Source: an uncultured Sphingobium sp.
GTDB lineage: Bacteria; Pseudomonadota; Alphaproteobacteria; Sphingomonadales; Sphingomonadaceae
DNA: 64,000 bases
NCBI GenBank assembly: GCA_946885845.1
Contig: CAMPHJ010000009.1
Span: 18,039 to 82,038 of the forward strand
Direction: 5' to 3'
Shown here: positions 10,201 through 19,039 of the stretch, piece by piece
How the letters are laid out: every line of letters begins with the position of its first letter
How positions within the stretch are numbered: position 1 is the first letter of the stretch
The notes under the pieces: model-generated
Told to the model about the DNA's origin: nothing
Seen by the model: the letters and a program-made list of their open reading frames with translations, nothing else
The model's database searches: none
Position numbers and translations under genes: made by a program

Positions 10201-10869
10201 TATGTGAACCGCAACATTATCGGCGCAGTTGTAGGGGTTCAGCCTTTTGGCGGCTGCGGCCTGTCGGGCACCGGGCCAAAGGCGGGCGGGCCGCTCTATC
10301 TCAACCGTCTGGTCCAGATTCCACCGCCTTTTCTCAAACATGACAACACGCCCCCGGCACTGCTGCTCGCCTTTGCCGACTGGCTGGATAAAGTAGGAGA
10401 AAGCCAGGCTGCCGCCTATGCCCGGCAGGCGGGCGGCGCATCGGCATTGGGGGTTGAACTGACGATTCCGGGGCCAGTCGGCGAACGCAACATCTATGCG
10501 CTGCATCCGCGCGGCCTGATCCTGCTGCGGCCCTCGACCGCGCAGGGACTGTTGCGGCAGATGGGGGCGACACTGGCTACCGGCAATCGTGGCGTGATCG
10601 AAGGCATGGCGCACCCCGCGAGCTTGCCTGCAGCGATAGCGGCCCGTTTCCCCATGCGCCCTGACGCACCGTACGCCGCCGCACTGGTAGAAGGAGACGC
10701 TGCCGCTATCGTCGCCATGGCCCAGGCCTTGGCCGACCGCGATGGGCCGATCGTGCCTGTTCATGCCGAAGGCTCGGGCTATTGCCTGGACTGGCTGCTG
10801 GAAGAGGTTTCGACCTCCATCAACACGACCGCGGCGGGTGGCAATGCCAGCCTGATGATGATTGGTTGA
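7264..10869 (+). CDS. putA: Bifunctional proline dehydrogenase / P5C dehydrogenase (PutA)
   Basis: Oxidises proline to glutamate through pyrroline-5-carboxylate with FAD and NAD. The 1201-residue protein has a proline dehydrogenase barrel at about 110-470 (IDAEEADRLELSLDLLESLA, FVVQAYGKRCPFVIDW, MVRLVKGAYWDAEIKRAQ) and an aldehyde dehydrogenase domain at about 560-1000. In the latter, CISPWNFPLAIFTGQ, catalytic C829 in DSAGQRCSALRI and E795 in LIAETGGQN are visible. A further C-terminal part with dehydrogenase-like character ends near TSINTTAAGGNASLMMIG, as in long PutA proteins. There is no N-terminal ribbon-helix-helix region, so it is not a self-repressor. GGAGGA lies upstream of the ATG. 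Divergent from the glycosidase. Confidence 0.95.
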   Translation: MKTQADLALFAAVAPAIRPATPLRKAITAACRRDEAQALDPLIAAATLPDSTRAAIAVTARALIAALRAHPKGSGVEALIHEYALSSQEGVALMCLAEALLRIPDDDTRDALIRDKIADGQWGLHLGSGKSLFVNAATWGLVVTGKLVGSVDDPGLGAALTRLIARAGEPVIRRAVDLAMRMMGEKFVTGETIEEALDRATHMEAKGFAYSYDMLGEAATTAAAAARYHADYARAIHAIGQTSGGRGVYAAPGISIKLSALHPRYSRAQADPIMGELLPAVKQLAILSKSYGIGFNIDAEEADRLELSLDLLESLALDPDLAGWDGLGFVVQAYGKRCPFVIDWIIDLARRSGRRIMVRLVKGAYWDAEIKRAQVDGLAGFPVYTRKVHTDVAYIACARRLLAASDAVFPQFATHNAQTVSTIYHLAGPDFRTGDYEFQCLHGMGEPLYEQVVGPAKLNRPCRIYAPVGTHETLLAYLVRRLLENGANSSFVHRLADPQVTPEELTADPVDIVRAMDRPGQGHDLVALPANLFPDRRNSQGLDLTDESALVSLTQALRHSATLAWTAAPTGGAGVARAVLNPADHRDVVGQVSDATPTQARAAAVRAAASCWSSTLVAERAAMLDRAADAIEARMPILMGLIVREAGKSLPNAIAEVREAVDFLRYYAAQARANFGLEQLALGPVVCISPWNFPLAIFTGQVAAALAAGNPVLAKPAEETPLIAAEAVRLLHEAGVPDDALQLLPGDGSIGAALVGAPETAAVMFTGSTEVARLIQRQLAPRLSSSGGPIPLIAETGGQNAMIVDSSALAEQVVGDVITSAFDSAGQRCSALRILCLQEEVADRTLAMLKGALAELRIGRTDALNVDIGPVISAEARDGINRHIDAMTALGRKVEQCPLPPATVHGTFVPPTIIEIQSIADLSREVFGPVLHVLRFRRDGLDALVDQINATGYGLTFGLHTRLNGTIDRVTARVKAGNIYVNRNIIGAVVGVQPFGGCGLSGTGPKAGGPLYLNRLVQIPPPFLKHDNTPPALLLAFADWLDKVGESQAAAYARQAGGASALGVELTIPGPVGERNIYALHPRGLILLRPSTAQGLLRQMGATLATGNRGVIEGMAHPASLPAAIAARFPMRPDAPYAAALVEGDAAAIVAMAQALADRDGPIVPVHAEGSGYCLDWLLEEVSTSINTTAAGGNASLMMIG

Positions 10870-10914
10870 GCCTGCGGGACAGGTCCGGTTGCCGCTTAAA
10901 AGCGACCTGCCCCA

Positions 10915-10982
10915 TGATTATATAAGTTTCACTGGTTTCCGTTTCACCTATTACCCCCAGGCAGTGGCTCCGTGATTATATA
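10915..10982. repeat. Direct repeat TGATTATATA, two copies
   Basis: The ten-base word TGATTATATA occurs at 10915-10924 and 10973-10982, starts 58 bases apart, in the gap between putA and the thiolase. The gap is otherwise GC-rich, so the two AT-rich copies stand out. They may be promoter or regulator sites for the thiolase, but there is no independent evidence. Confidence 0.4.
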
Positions 10983-11025
10983 GGCAGGGCAGCGTTGCTC
11001 CGCACACCGGCTAAAGGAGATGAAG

Positions 11026-12210
11026 ATGCAGGACGACCCCATAGTCATCGTCAGCTATGCGCGCACCCCGATGGGCGCTTTTCAGGGCGCGCTGTCGCCC
11101 CTGACGGCTACTCAACTGGGCGCGGCGGCGGTAAAGGCGGCGGTGGATCGCGCCGGGATTGCGACCGATGCCGCAGATCGCATCTATATGGGTTGCGTCC
11201 TGCCCGCCGGCCTGGGCCAGGCACCCGCGCGTCAGGCGGCGGTGGGGGCTGGCCTTGGCCTTAATACCGAAGCGACTACCGTCAACAAGATGTGCGGGTC
11301 GGGCATGCAGGCGGCGATCATGGCGCATGAGGCGCTGAGTGCGGGCGCCGCCGGCATTGTCATAGCAGGTGGCATGGAAAGCATGACCAACGCGCCCTAT
11401 GCCTTGCCAAAGCATCGGTCGGGCGCGCGGATCGGCCATGATCGCATCATCGACACGATGATGATGGACGGGTTGGAAGACGCCTATGAACCGGGCAAGG
11501 CGATGGGCGTTTTCGCTGAGCAGGCGGTGCGCGATTATCAGTTTACGCGCGCCGAACAGGATGAATATGCCATCCGGTCGCTTGCGCGCGCCAGCGAAGC
11601 CATCGCCAGCGGAGCCTTTGCACGCGAAATCGTGCCGGTGACGGTGCCGGGACGTGGCGGCGACACCGTCATCGACACGGACGAGCAGCCGGGCAAGGCC
11701 CGGCCGGACAAGATTCCTTCGCTAAAGCCTGCTTTTGCAAAGGACGGGACGATCACGGCCGCCAATGCCTCGTCGATTTCTGATGGCGCGGCTGCGCTGG
11801 TGATGACCCGCGCCAGTGTCGCTGAAAGGCTGGGCCTGCCAGTCGTCGCGCGGGTCGTCGCCACCGCCGCCCATGCGCATGAACCGGCAAATTTCACGAC
11901 CGCGCCCGTGCCTGCGATCCGCAAGGCGCTGGCGAAGGCAGGATGGGCGGTGGAGGATGTCGACCTGTTCGAAGTCAACGAAGCCTTTGCTGTGGTGGCG
12001 ATGATCGCCGCGCGCGACCTGGGCATCCCGGCTGACAGGCTGAACGTCAACGGCGGCGCTACCGCGCTCGGCCACCCCATCGGCGCATCGGGCGCGCGCA
12101 TCATCGCCACATTGCTGGCGGCGCTGGAAAATCGCGGCCTGAAACGGGGTGTCGCCAGCCTTTGCATCGGTGGGGGCGAAGCAACGGCGATGGCGGTGGA
12201 ACGCGTCTGA
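11026..12210 (+). CDS. Acetyl-CoA acetyltransferase (thiolase)
   Basis: Condenses or cleaves acetoacetyl-CoA type substrates; cytosolic tetramer in the family. The 394-residue protein has all three catalytic residues: C90 in NKMCGSGMQAA, H350 in GGATALGHPIGASGARI and C380 in SLCIGGGEATAMA. The spacing matches biosynthetic thiolases of the PhaA/AtoB type. The ATG at 11026 has AAGGAG six bases upstream; an ATG at 11020 touches that ribosome site and is rejected. No other PHB or beta-oxidation genes are adjacent, so whether it serves PHB synthesis, ketone use or fatty acid breakdown cannot be told. Confidence 0.93.
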   Translation: MQDDPIVIVSYARTPMGAFQGALSPLTATQLGAAAVKAAVDRAGIATDAADRIYMGCVLPAGLGQAPARQAAVGAGLGLNTEATTVNKMCGSGMQAAIMAHEALSAGAAGIVIAGGMESMTNAPYALPKHRSGARIGHDRIIDTMMMDGLEDAYEPGKAMGVFAEQAVRDYQFTRAEQDEYAIRSLARASEAIASGAFAREIVPVTVPGRGGDTVIDTDEQPGKARPDKIPSLKPAFAKDGTITAANASSISDGAAALVMTRASVAERLGLPVVARVVATAAHAHEPANFTTAPVPAIRKALAKAGWAVEDVDLFEVNEAFAVVAMIAARDLGIPADRLNVNGGATALGHPIGASGARIIATLLAALENRGLKRGVASLCIGGGEATAMAVERV

Positions 12211-12251
12211 TCCGACCCACCCCCATCAATGCGGGGCAGGCCGGAAGATAA

Positions 12252-13325
12252 TCAGTCCTTCAATCCCAACGCTTTTACAACGTCGTCCCATGCCACCAGC
12301 TTGAAATTCTGGGCGGCGGCGGCATTGAACCCGTCCTGCGCAACGAACAGTCCGCCCGGATAGGCGGGGCCGAAATCGCCCAGGATCAGGTCGATGCCGT
12401 CGGTTTCTTCCGCGCCGCCGACTGCGCCATCGACAATGCGGAAGCGTCCGACATAGCTGTCGTCGCTCATCCTGTAGAGCGTATAGGCGTTGTCGCCCTG
12501 GCTCGACACGATGACATATCCGTCCCGGTCCCCCATCGGGGCGATGGCGACACCTTCCGCATCGGCGACCAGATTGCGATCATCGGCGGCGGCTATCTTT
12601 ACTGGCGACGGCGCGGCATCGGCCCGTGCGTCGAAACGCCACAGGCCGACATCCTCCTCCGCGACATACAGGACGCCGGTGCGGTCATCGACCGCGCAGC
12701 CTTCCGACTGGGTGCCCAGCTTCATGGTCCGCACGGCCCGACCGGTGGGGGTTGGCCCGGAAGCATCGATGGCGATCTGGTTCACCGTGCCGTCCTTCAG
12801 CACGATGAAGGCGTATGTCGCCTGCGCCGCGCGATACAGGCAGACGCCATAGGCTTCCCCTTGCCCGGCATCGACCTGGCCCAACGCTGTCAGCTTGGCG
12901 CTTGCGGGGTCGAGGCGGAACAGCGCGATCTTCGCGTGGGCGGGGTCGTTACGGTCACTTGCCGCCACCAGCAGGCCGGGCTGCCCCTGAATGGCAATGC
13001 CTTCGCGCAGATCGACATTGTTGACCCGGCCCGCATCCAGGAAATCGCGGGCCCTGCCGTCCAGGCCATAGACGTACAACCCGGCCTTCTTGTCAGTGCC
13101 CACGATCAGGCTTTGCGCCGGATCGGCCGCGTTGCGCCAGATTGCCGGGTCGTCCGCCGCGTCGGCATTGGACGTGCCGACCGGCGTCGTTTCCCCCCGC
13201 GCCGTCACGGAAACGGCTGGGGTCGCACGGGCGATGCGGACGTCGATCGGCACCTCCCGCTCTCCAGTGGCGCAGGCCGCCAGCGTCAGCAGCGGCAGGA
13301 GGGGGGTGAGGGAAGGGATACGCAT
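12252..13325 (-). CDS. Beta-propeller 3-phytase, lipoprotein
   Basis: 357 residues. The N-terminus ends in LTLAAC with Cys at about residue 18, a lipobox, so the enzyme is likely anchored in an outer-membrane or periplasmic leaflet. The rest is a beta-propeller phytase: DAADDPAIWRNAADPAQSLI, GTDKKAGLYVYGLDGR, LREGIAIQGQ, QSEGCAVDDRTGVLYVAEED, NLVADAEGVAI and EETDGIDLILGDFG. These enzymes remove phosphate from inositol hexakisphosphate using calcium. The start overlaps the stop of the TonB receptor (TGATG), so the two genes are translated together and presumably share one phosphate- or phytate-scavenging task. Confidence 0.9.
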   Translation of the reverse strand: MRIPSLTPLLPLLTLAACATGEREVPIDVRIARATPAVSVTARGETTPVGTSNADAADDPAIWRNAADPAQSLIVGTDKKAGLYVYGLDGRARDFLDAGRVNNVDLREGIAIQGQPGLLVAASDRNDPAHAKIALFRLDPASAKLTALGQVDAGQGEAYGVCLYRAAQATYAFIVLKDGTVNQIAIDASGPTPTGRAVRTMKLGTQSEGCAVDDRTGVLYVAEEDVGLWRFDARADAAPSPVKIAAADDRNLVADAEGVAIAPMGDRDGYVIVSSQGDNAYTLYRMSDDSYVGRFRIVDGAVGGAEETDGIDLILGDFGPAYPGGLFVAQDGFNAAAAQNFKLVAWDDVVKALGLKD

Positions 13326-16159
13326 CAGAATTTCACCCGTGCGCCGAACTTCATCGTCCAGCCATATTGTTCGAACTGCAGCAGGTTTCTGCCAGCGCCC
13401 ACGCGATTATAGGCGAAATATCTGGCATTGTTGATGTTCACCCATTCGTAAAACACCTGCACGCGGCGGGTCACATTCAGCCGCGCGGCCAGGTCGAGCT
13501 GAAAATGATTGTCCACCATCCGGTCTTCCCCTGCCGTGTCGCCCAGTTCGTCCAGATATCTGGACCGGTAGGTGCCCGCCAGACGGAGCGAAACCGGACC
13601 CTTTTCATATCCCAGCGCCACGTTGAACGTGTGTTTCGAACTGGAAGGCAGGTTGATTTCCCGCAGGTCGGTCACATCGCCCCCGGTCGGCACTTCGCCG
13701 GTCGCGTCGGTGTAGGTATAGTTGGCCTGCACCAGCATTCCGTCCAGCGGCGCGGGCAGGAACCGCAGCGATTGGGCATAGCTCAGTTCCAGGCCCCAGA
13801 TCCTGGCGCTTTCGCCGTTGATCGGGATAGTGGCTTCGTCGAAAGCGATGCCGTTATAGGTGCCCGGATCGTCGACATTGGTATCGACGATGAAGTTCTT
13901 CAGGTCCTTGTAGAACAGGCCCGCCGATAATGCGCCGTTGTTGGGCAGATAATATTCGACGCCTGCGTCGAAATTCCATGCTTTGTAGGGTTTTAGATCG
14001 GGATTACCGAACGATCCTTCGCGCTCGCCAGCGTCGCTTTCGTCGATGCGGAAGTTCGGGGCCAGCTTGGACAGTTTGGGCCGCACCAGGCTCTTGTAGG
14101 CCGCCGCGCGCAGGACCAGATTTTGTTGCGGCTCCCACCGGACGGTCAGGCTGGGCAGCCAGTCGCCATAGCTGCGGTTGAAACGATTTGGTTCGATCAG
14201 GATCGTGTCTTCGGTCGCGGTCGAACCGTCGGGCAGCGTGCCGTCTTCCTCGATCGTGGTCACCGTGTTGGCGCGGATGTCGTTCTTTGTATGTTCGTAA
14301 CGCACGCCGCCGATCACGCGCAAAGTGCTGCTGTCCCACCGGCCCAGCAGATAGGCGGCCCTGATGTCTTCGCTGACCGAATAATCTTCGACGCTGGAAT
14401 CGAGCAGCGAGTCAAATGCGTTGAGTTCGAAGTCTGCGCGGTTGGCGTTGAAAAAGGCGCGCGCGCTGGTCTTGCCGGGGACGGGCGATATGTCGGTGAT
14501 GCGATAGGTCTGGCTGCCGACCACATCGGCCAGCGTCATGTCGTCATTTTCCCAATATTGGGTTTCAAGATTATAGCTCTTGTCCCGCCAGCGGCCCTTG
14601 ACGCCAGCCTGTATGGTGACGCTGCCGCCATCCATTGCGAATTCCTTGCCGACGTCGAACTTGCCCGCCCATTCGCGGTCGCGTGCGTCGGACAGGGCGG
14701 TGACCTGGATGCTGTCCAGTTCATATTCGGCAGGATCGCTGAAATCGGCGACCGCGCCCGGCGCGCCGCCAACGGAATAGAGTGGCCTGCGCGGGTCGGC
14801 AAAGTCCAGGCCGACAGTCAGTCCGTCCCCGTCAAAGCTTCGTTCGAAATTGGCGGGGTCGATGGAGCCATTCTCCCTCTCGGTGGACTTGGCATAACTC
14901 ACCGAATATCGGGCGTGCCAGCCATTGCTGTCGGTTTCGCCGCCCAGCACCAGGCTGCGGATGCGCTGGCGCTCGAACCGGTCCTTGATCGACCGCTGCA
15001 CCGCTATTTCTCCGTCTGCGTCGTCATATTCGACATTGCTGCCGCTGCCGGACGAAGGCGCTGCGTCGAACTTCAGGCTGGTTTCGCGGCGATATTCCTG
15101 ATCGTCGAACTGGCTGTAGACGCCGCGCGCATATAATTTGGTCGCTTCGCCCACGCGCAGGTCGAAATTGAGGTTGGCCGACAGCCGCTTGCGTTCGACA
15201 TCATAGTCGCGATAGTTGACCTCGTCAGGGAAGGTCAGGCCGTTATCCTGGTCCCATCCGTCCGCTTCGATATTGTCGGTTTCGAACTTGCGCTGATAAT
15301 AGGACAGGCCGCCCGATACGCCGAAGCTGTCGGTCACGCGCTGCGAAAAATCGAAGCTGCCCTTTGGCGTCAGCTTACCCGAATAGTCGTTGTAGCTGCC
15401 CTCTGCCTTCGCGGTCAGCAGGTTTTTGCGCCGTTCAAAGGCGCTGGTGGTGTGGATTTCCACGGAAGCGCCGATGGTGTCGGCGTCCATGTCCGGCGTC
15501 AGCGACTTCTTGACCTCGATCGATTCGATGCTGTCGCTGGAAATGACATCCAGAGCGACCGATCGCACGTCGCTTTCCGGCGCGGGCAGGCGGACGCCGT
15601 TGACCGAAGTCGCGTTGAGTTCGGGGTCAAGCCCGCGCACGGACACGAACCGGCCTTCGCCCTGGTCGTTCAGCACATTGATGCCCGGCAGGCGGCGCAG
15701 CGATTCCGCAACATTCTGGTCAGGGAACTGCCCCACCGCGTCGCGCGTCAGCACGCTTTCCACGCCGTCGGCGGCGCGCTGGCGGGAAAGGGCGCTCGTC
15801 AGGTTGGCGATCTGTCCGACGACGATGATCGGGGCATCGGCCTTCGACCCCATCGATATGTTCGCGTTCACATCGCCGTCCGCCGGGACGGTGACGGTGC
15901 TGCGGACCGTATCGATGCCGACATAGCGCGCCTCGATCGTGTAGGTGCCCGGCGCGACATCTGGGAAGCGGAAGGACCCGTCGCGGTCGGCTTCGGCCAC
16001 GCGGTTCAGCTCGACGATGCGAAGCTGTGCCGATTGGAGCGCGCGCGTGCCGGTGCCGTCCGATACCGAACCGGTGATGGTGCCTGCCATTGCGGCGGCT
16101 GGCATCGCAAAGCCAAAGATGATGGCGGCGCGGCTGGCGCTCGCAAACAGATGTTTCAT
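13325..16159 (-). CDS. TonB-dependent receptor with carboxypeptidase-regulatory-like domain
   Basis: 944-residue outer-membrane transporter. Order: signal peptide (residues 1-26, ending AAAMAG), a carboxypeptidase-regulatory-like fold (RIVELNRVAEADRDGSFRF, PGTYTIEARYVG), a plug (SVLTRDAVGQFPDQNVAESL, RRLPGINVLNDQGEGRFVSV, RGLDPELN) and a beta barrel ending in aromatic Phe (GARVKF). The plug is of the Xanthomonas/Caulobacter/sphingomonad type. I start at ATG 16159, where GGGGGAC lies upstream and the signal peptide follows. It is first in a two-gene operon with the phytase, so its ligand is probably phytate or a lower inositol phosphate (inference). Confidence 0.92.
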   Translation of the reverse strand: MKHLFASASRAAIIFGFAMPAAAMAGTITGSVSDGTGTRALQSAQLRIVELNRVAEADRDGSFRFPDVAPGTYTIEARYVGIDTVRSTVTVPADGDVNANISMGSKADAPIIVVGQIANLTSALSRQRAADGVESVLTRDAVGQFPDQNVAESLRRLPGINVLNDQGEGRFVSVRGLDPELNATSVNGVRLPAPESDVRSVALDVISSDSIESIEVKKSLTPDMDADTIGASVEIHTTSAFERRKNLLTAKAEGSYNDYSGKLTPKGSFDFSQRVTDSFGVSGGLSYYQRKFETDNIEADGWDQDNGLTFPDEVNYRDYDVERKRLSANLNFDLRVGEATKLYARGVYSQFDDQEYRRETSLKFDAAPSSGSGSNVEYDDADGEIAVQRSIKDRFERQRIRSLVLGGETDSNGWHARYSVSYAKSTERENGSIDPANFERSFDGDGLTVGLDFADPRRPLYSVGGAPGAVADFSDPAEYELDSIQVTALSDARDREWAGKFDVGKEFAMDGGSVTIQAGVKGRWRDKSYNLETQYWENDDMTLADVVGSQTYRITDISPVPGKTSARAFFNANRADFELNAFDSLLDSSVEDYSVSEDIRAAYLLGRWDSSTLRVIGGVRYEHTKNDIRANTVTTIEEDGTLPDGSTATEDTILIEPNRFNRSYGDWLPSLTVRWEPQQNLVLRAAAYKSLVRPKLSKLAPNFRIDESDAGEREGSFGNPDLKPYKAWNFDAGVEYYLPNNGALSAGLFYKDLKNFIVDTNVDDPGTYNGIAFDEATIPINGESARIWGLELSYAQSLRFLPAPLDGMLVQANYTYTDATGEVPTGGDVTDLREINLPSSSKHTFNVALGYEKGPVSLRLAGTYRSRYLDELGDTAGEDRMVDNHFQLDLAARLNVTRRVQVFYEWVNINNARYFAYNRVGAGRNLLQFEQYGWTMKFGARVKF

Positions 16160-16195
16160 GTAAAGTCCCCCTTTTGAGTGGGGTCCCACTGAACG

Positions 16196-16225
16196 CGTCA
16201 GCTTACGGCGTGATGGCGGTCAGGT
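16196..16225 (-). promoter_or_regulatory. Weak Pho-box-like repeats upstream of receptor/phytase operon
   Basis: On the reverse strand three 7-base units (CTGACCG, CACGCCG, CTGACGC) occur at exact 11-base steps, about 40 to 65 bases upstream of the receptor start. PhoB boxes are CTGTCAT-like units at 11-base steps. Only four of seven bases fit the outer units, so this is a suggestion based on spacing and gene function. Confidence 0.2.
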
Positions 16226-16405
16226 TGCACAATGATGATTGTTTGATGGCAGATTCATGACCGGGCCGACCACGCCCGCGCCGGATTCCTCCCGCAACTT
16301 TCAGGGAACATCCGCCACCTTCGCGCTTTGGCTGATGGAGTGCAGGGTCAAGGGGCATGCGCAAGGTCGGTCGCGATTCCAGCACATTATCGATGGGACG
16401 AAAAG

Positions 16406-17380
16406 ATGAACCCAACCCATATGTCGCCGACGCAAAAGAAAAGGGGCGCTGGCGCAGACACGCCCCGGTCGTTGCCCTGGCCCGCATGGAAGGCCGTGAT
16501 CGGGCGGGTGTGGGTCAATAACGGACGCCACAATCTCAGCCTGCTGTCGGCTGGCGTGGCCTTCTACGCCTTTCTGTCCTTCGTCCCCCTTCTGGGTGCT
16601 TTGGTCATGTCCTATGGACTGATCGCCGACCCTGCGACCGTGGCCCAGCATATGCGGACCATCATCGACCTGGTCCCGGCTGACGCCGCACAACTGATCT
16701 ACGACCAGTTGAAGCAGTTGACGCAGGCGGCGGCGGGCCAGAAGGGGCTGGGCCTGATGATCGCGCTGCTGATCTCCATCTACGGTGCGTCACGCGCGTC
16801 GGGTGCCATGATCGGTTCGCTCAACATCATCTATGAGGAAGAGGATCGCCGGTCGATGCTGCGGTCCACCCTGTTATCCGCAGGCCTGGTGATGGCTGCC
16901 GTGATGGTTGGTATCATGGGGCTTCTGGCAGCATCGATGCTCAGCCTAGCCGGGGTGATGGTGGGCGGATGGGGATGGGTCGCCACCGCGGCGGTGCAGG
17001 TGCTGACCTGGATCACCGCCGCCGCCCTGTGCAGCACCGCTATTGGTGGCATGTATCGCTTTGCGCCGGATCGGTCGGATGCGCGGTGGCAATGGCTCAA
17101 CATCGGGTCGATTCTGGCCACCTTGTTGTGGCTGGCGGCAACCTTGGGCTTTGGCTTTTATGCGTCCCGGTTCGGTGATTATGACGCGACTTACGGGTCG
17201 CTGGGCGCGGTCGTTGTGCTGTTGATGTGGCTTTATGTGTCCGCCTATGCGGTCCTGATCGGCGGTCTGGTCAATGCCGAACTGGAACGGCAAACCGCGC
17301 AGGACACGACGACCGGCCCGGAAAAGCCGATGGGCAGCAGGGGAGCGAAAATGGCGGACACCAGCGCGGCGATGCCGTGA
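16406..17380 (+). CDS. YihY/BrkB-family inner-membrane protein
   Basis: 324 residues with about six membrane spans, e.g. LLSAGVAFYAFLSFVPLLGA, LLSAGLVMAAVMVGIMGLL, ILATLLWLAATLGFGFY and VVVLLMWLYVSAYAVLIGG. The family hallmarks are the N-terminal NLSLLSAGVAFYAFLSFVPL and YDATYGSLGAVVVLLMWLY. Function of the family is not settled; earlier claims of RNase activity (RNase BN) were wrong. The frame is open from 16328, but the ATG at 16406 precedes the conserved region and is the likely start. It stands alone, with a divergent receptor upstream and a convergent P450 downstream. Confidence 0.88.
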   Translation: MNPTHMSPTQKKRGAGADTPRSLPWPAWKAVIGRVWVNNGRHNLSLLSAGVAFYAFLSFVPLLGALVMSYGLIADPATVAQHMRTIIDLVPADAAQLIYDQLKQLTQAAAGQKGLGLMIALLISIYGASRASGAMIGSLNIIYEEEDRRSMLRSTLLSAGLVMAAVMVGIMGLLAASMLSLAGVMVGGWGWVATAAVQVLTWITAAALCSTAIGGMYRFAPDRSDARWQWLNIGSILATLLWLAATLGFGFYASRFGDYDATYGSLGAVVVLLMWLYVSAYAVLIGGLVNAELERQTAQDTTTGPEKPMGSRGAKMADTSAAMP

Positions 17381-17393
17381 TAAGCGTGCTCCT

Positions 17394-18566
17394 CTAATCG
17401 CAGACTATCATCGCGTCCCGTAATTCATAGCCGGTGACTAGAGGGTTCCACGCCAGCGTCGGCGCGCGCGCCAGTTTCAGGCCGGGCACCCGCATCAACC
17501 GGTCCAGAAACAGGCAGGTTTCCTGAAGCGCCACCTGTGCCCCCGGACAGCGATGTTCACCATCACCGAACGACAGTCCGGCATTGCCATATTTGGCGCT
17601 GACCTGCCGCCCCGGCACCACTTCGCACGGTCGTTCGCCGAACGCGGTCGGGTCCGTATTCGCGGCGCGCACATCGACCGCGACTGCCGCGCGTGCCTGC
17701 GCGGGCGCATCGTCGGGCATCCGGCGGTAGATATAGCCCACGACCGGTTCCAGCCTCAGCAATTCCTCCAGCAGCGCGATCTGCCCGCTTTCATCCGTCG
17801 CCAGGAACGCGGCCTTCAGATCCTCTCGGTCCAGCATGTGCCATGCGGCCATGACGATGAACTCGCGCGTCGTCGCCATGCCAGCAGCGCCATAGACCAG
17901 GCATTCGGTCAGTATTTCCCGGCCATTATATCCCTGATCGATCAGGTGAGAGATAACGTCATCCTGCCGCCGACGCCTGCGCGACCGGATCGCTGGCGCG
18001 ACATCGCGATAATAAAAGGCCAGCACGCGATATTGTGACCGCAGGAAATATGCGAAGGCGGCCACCCTGTTGCGGGGCCGATGGAAATCACCGGTGAAAA
18101 ACACGTCCAGCCGTCTGGCCAGATCATCTGGCTCGCTGTCGGTCAGCCCCACGATCTGGCTGGCGACCGCCACCGCCAGTTCCAGGCTCAACTTGTCCAG
18201 ACGGGCACGCTTTTCCTGCTGAAAACGGGATATCAGGCCATCGCTCAGTCGGACCATCAATTCCCGATAGTGGGTCGTCACGACGCGCGGCGTGAAAAAT
18301 CGCGCAGTGGCGCTGCGTTGGACCCTGTGCGCTTCGCCTTCCAGAAACAGGATGGGCTGGCGGGTTGCATTGCCGATCCTGCCCACCTGCTCTGCCAGGA
18401 AACCCGCCTGCCGCGCGTGACCGTTGCGCAATATGGCGCGCGCTTCGGCGAAATCCTGGGTGCGGATGTCGGGATCGACCGTGCCGCCGCCCCCGGATGC
18501 GGTGGCGGACTTGCGATCATCGCTGCCCCGATCGAACGGACAGGCGCTGGAAAGGCGAGCGTCCAT
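17394..18566 (-). CDS. Cytochrome P450, solitary
   Basis: 390-residue soluble bacterial P450. Heme-binding Cys is C340 in LSFGDGEHRCPGAQVALQE; the ExxR helix reads EELLRLEPVVGYIYRR; the I-helix is LVYGAAGMATTREFIVMAA. The N-terminus is short and no membrane anchor is seen. The start at 18566 has AAGGTGGAAG upstream; an ATG at 18590 lacks one. No ferredoxin or reductase lies beside it, unlike the ferredoxin-P450 pair near the right edge, so its redox partners must be shared. Substrate unknown. Confidence 0.88.
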   Translation of the reverse strand: MDARLSSACPFDRGSDDRKSATASGGGGTVDPDIRTQDFAEARAILRNGHARQAGFLAEQVGRIGNATRQPILFLEGEAHRVQRSATARFFTPRVVTTHYRELMVRLSDGLISRFQQEKRARLDKLSLELAVAVASQIVGLTDSEPDDLARRLDVFFTGDFHRPRNRVAAFAYFLRSQYRVLAFYYRDVAPAIRSRRRRRQDDVISHLIDQGYNGREILTECLVYGAAGMATTREFIVMAAWHMLDREDLKAAFLATDESGQIALLEELLRLEPVVGYIYRRMPDDAPAQARAAVAVDVRAANTDPTAFGERPCEVVPGRQVSAKYGNAGLSFGDGEHRCPGAQVALQETCLFLDRLMRVPGLKLARAPTLAWNPLVTGYELRDAMIVCD

Positions 18567-18715
18567 GAGCTTCCACCTTATATGATGCACTGGGGTGAGA
18601 GCTTACGCGCACCAGATCGGCGGTCAAGCTCCCTGTCCTGCCTGCCAATGTCAGGCTGTTGCATTCATCCCCTTGTTCGCGCAGGTTCCGCGCCAATGAA
18701 TGTGGAGGGGCTGTA

Positions 18716-19039
18716 GTGGTTCGGGAGCAAGAGGCGGCAGCGCTGGTCGACAGCATATTGGCGGACCCGCGCTATGTTGACCTCGTCCGGCAAAGATTAC
18801 GTCTGGGCTGGTTTCTGTCCGCGCTGGTGTTCGCCGCGTTCGCCGCTTACCTGCTGCTGATCGCCTTTAACAAAGATTTGCTTGCGACGCCCATCAGTGA
18901 TGGCGTCACGTCGCTGGGCATTCCGCTTGGACTTGGCCTCATCCTCTTCGCCATTGCCCTGACCGGCGTCTATGTCGCTTATGCCAACCGGCGCTTTGAC
19001 GCGCGCATGGCGGCTATTGTCCGGGATCATGGCGCATGA
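18716..19039 (+). CDS. DUF485 small membrane protein (YjcH-like)
   Basis: 107 residues with two membrane spans ([20 protein letters not shown] and [20 protein letters not shown]) and the loop [10 protein letters not shown] typical of DUF485. This family is almost always encoded immediately before the acetate permease ActP, and it may assist it; its precise role is unknown. I start at GTG 18716, six bases after GGAGGG; the frame extends upstream to 18659 but has no good start. Its stop overlaps the actP start by four bases (ATGA), so the pair is translationally coupled. Confidence 0.88.
   Translation: MVREQEAAALVDSILADPRYVDLVRQRLRLGWFLSALVFAAFAAYLLLIAFNKDLLATPISDGVTSLGIPLGLGLILFAIALTGVYVAYANRRFDARMAAIVRDHGA

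Noticed and set aside
9616..10764. 382-codon reverse-strand frame under putA
   Set aside because: Antisense shadow of a well-supported PutA aldehyde dehydrogenase domain.
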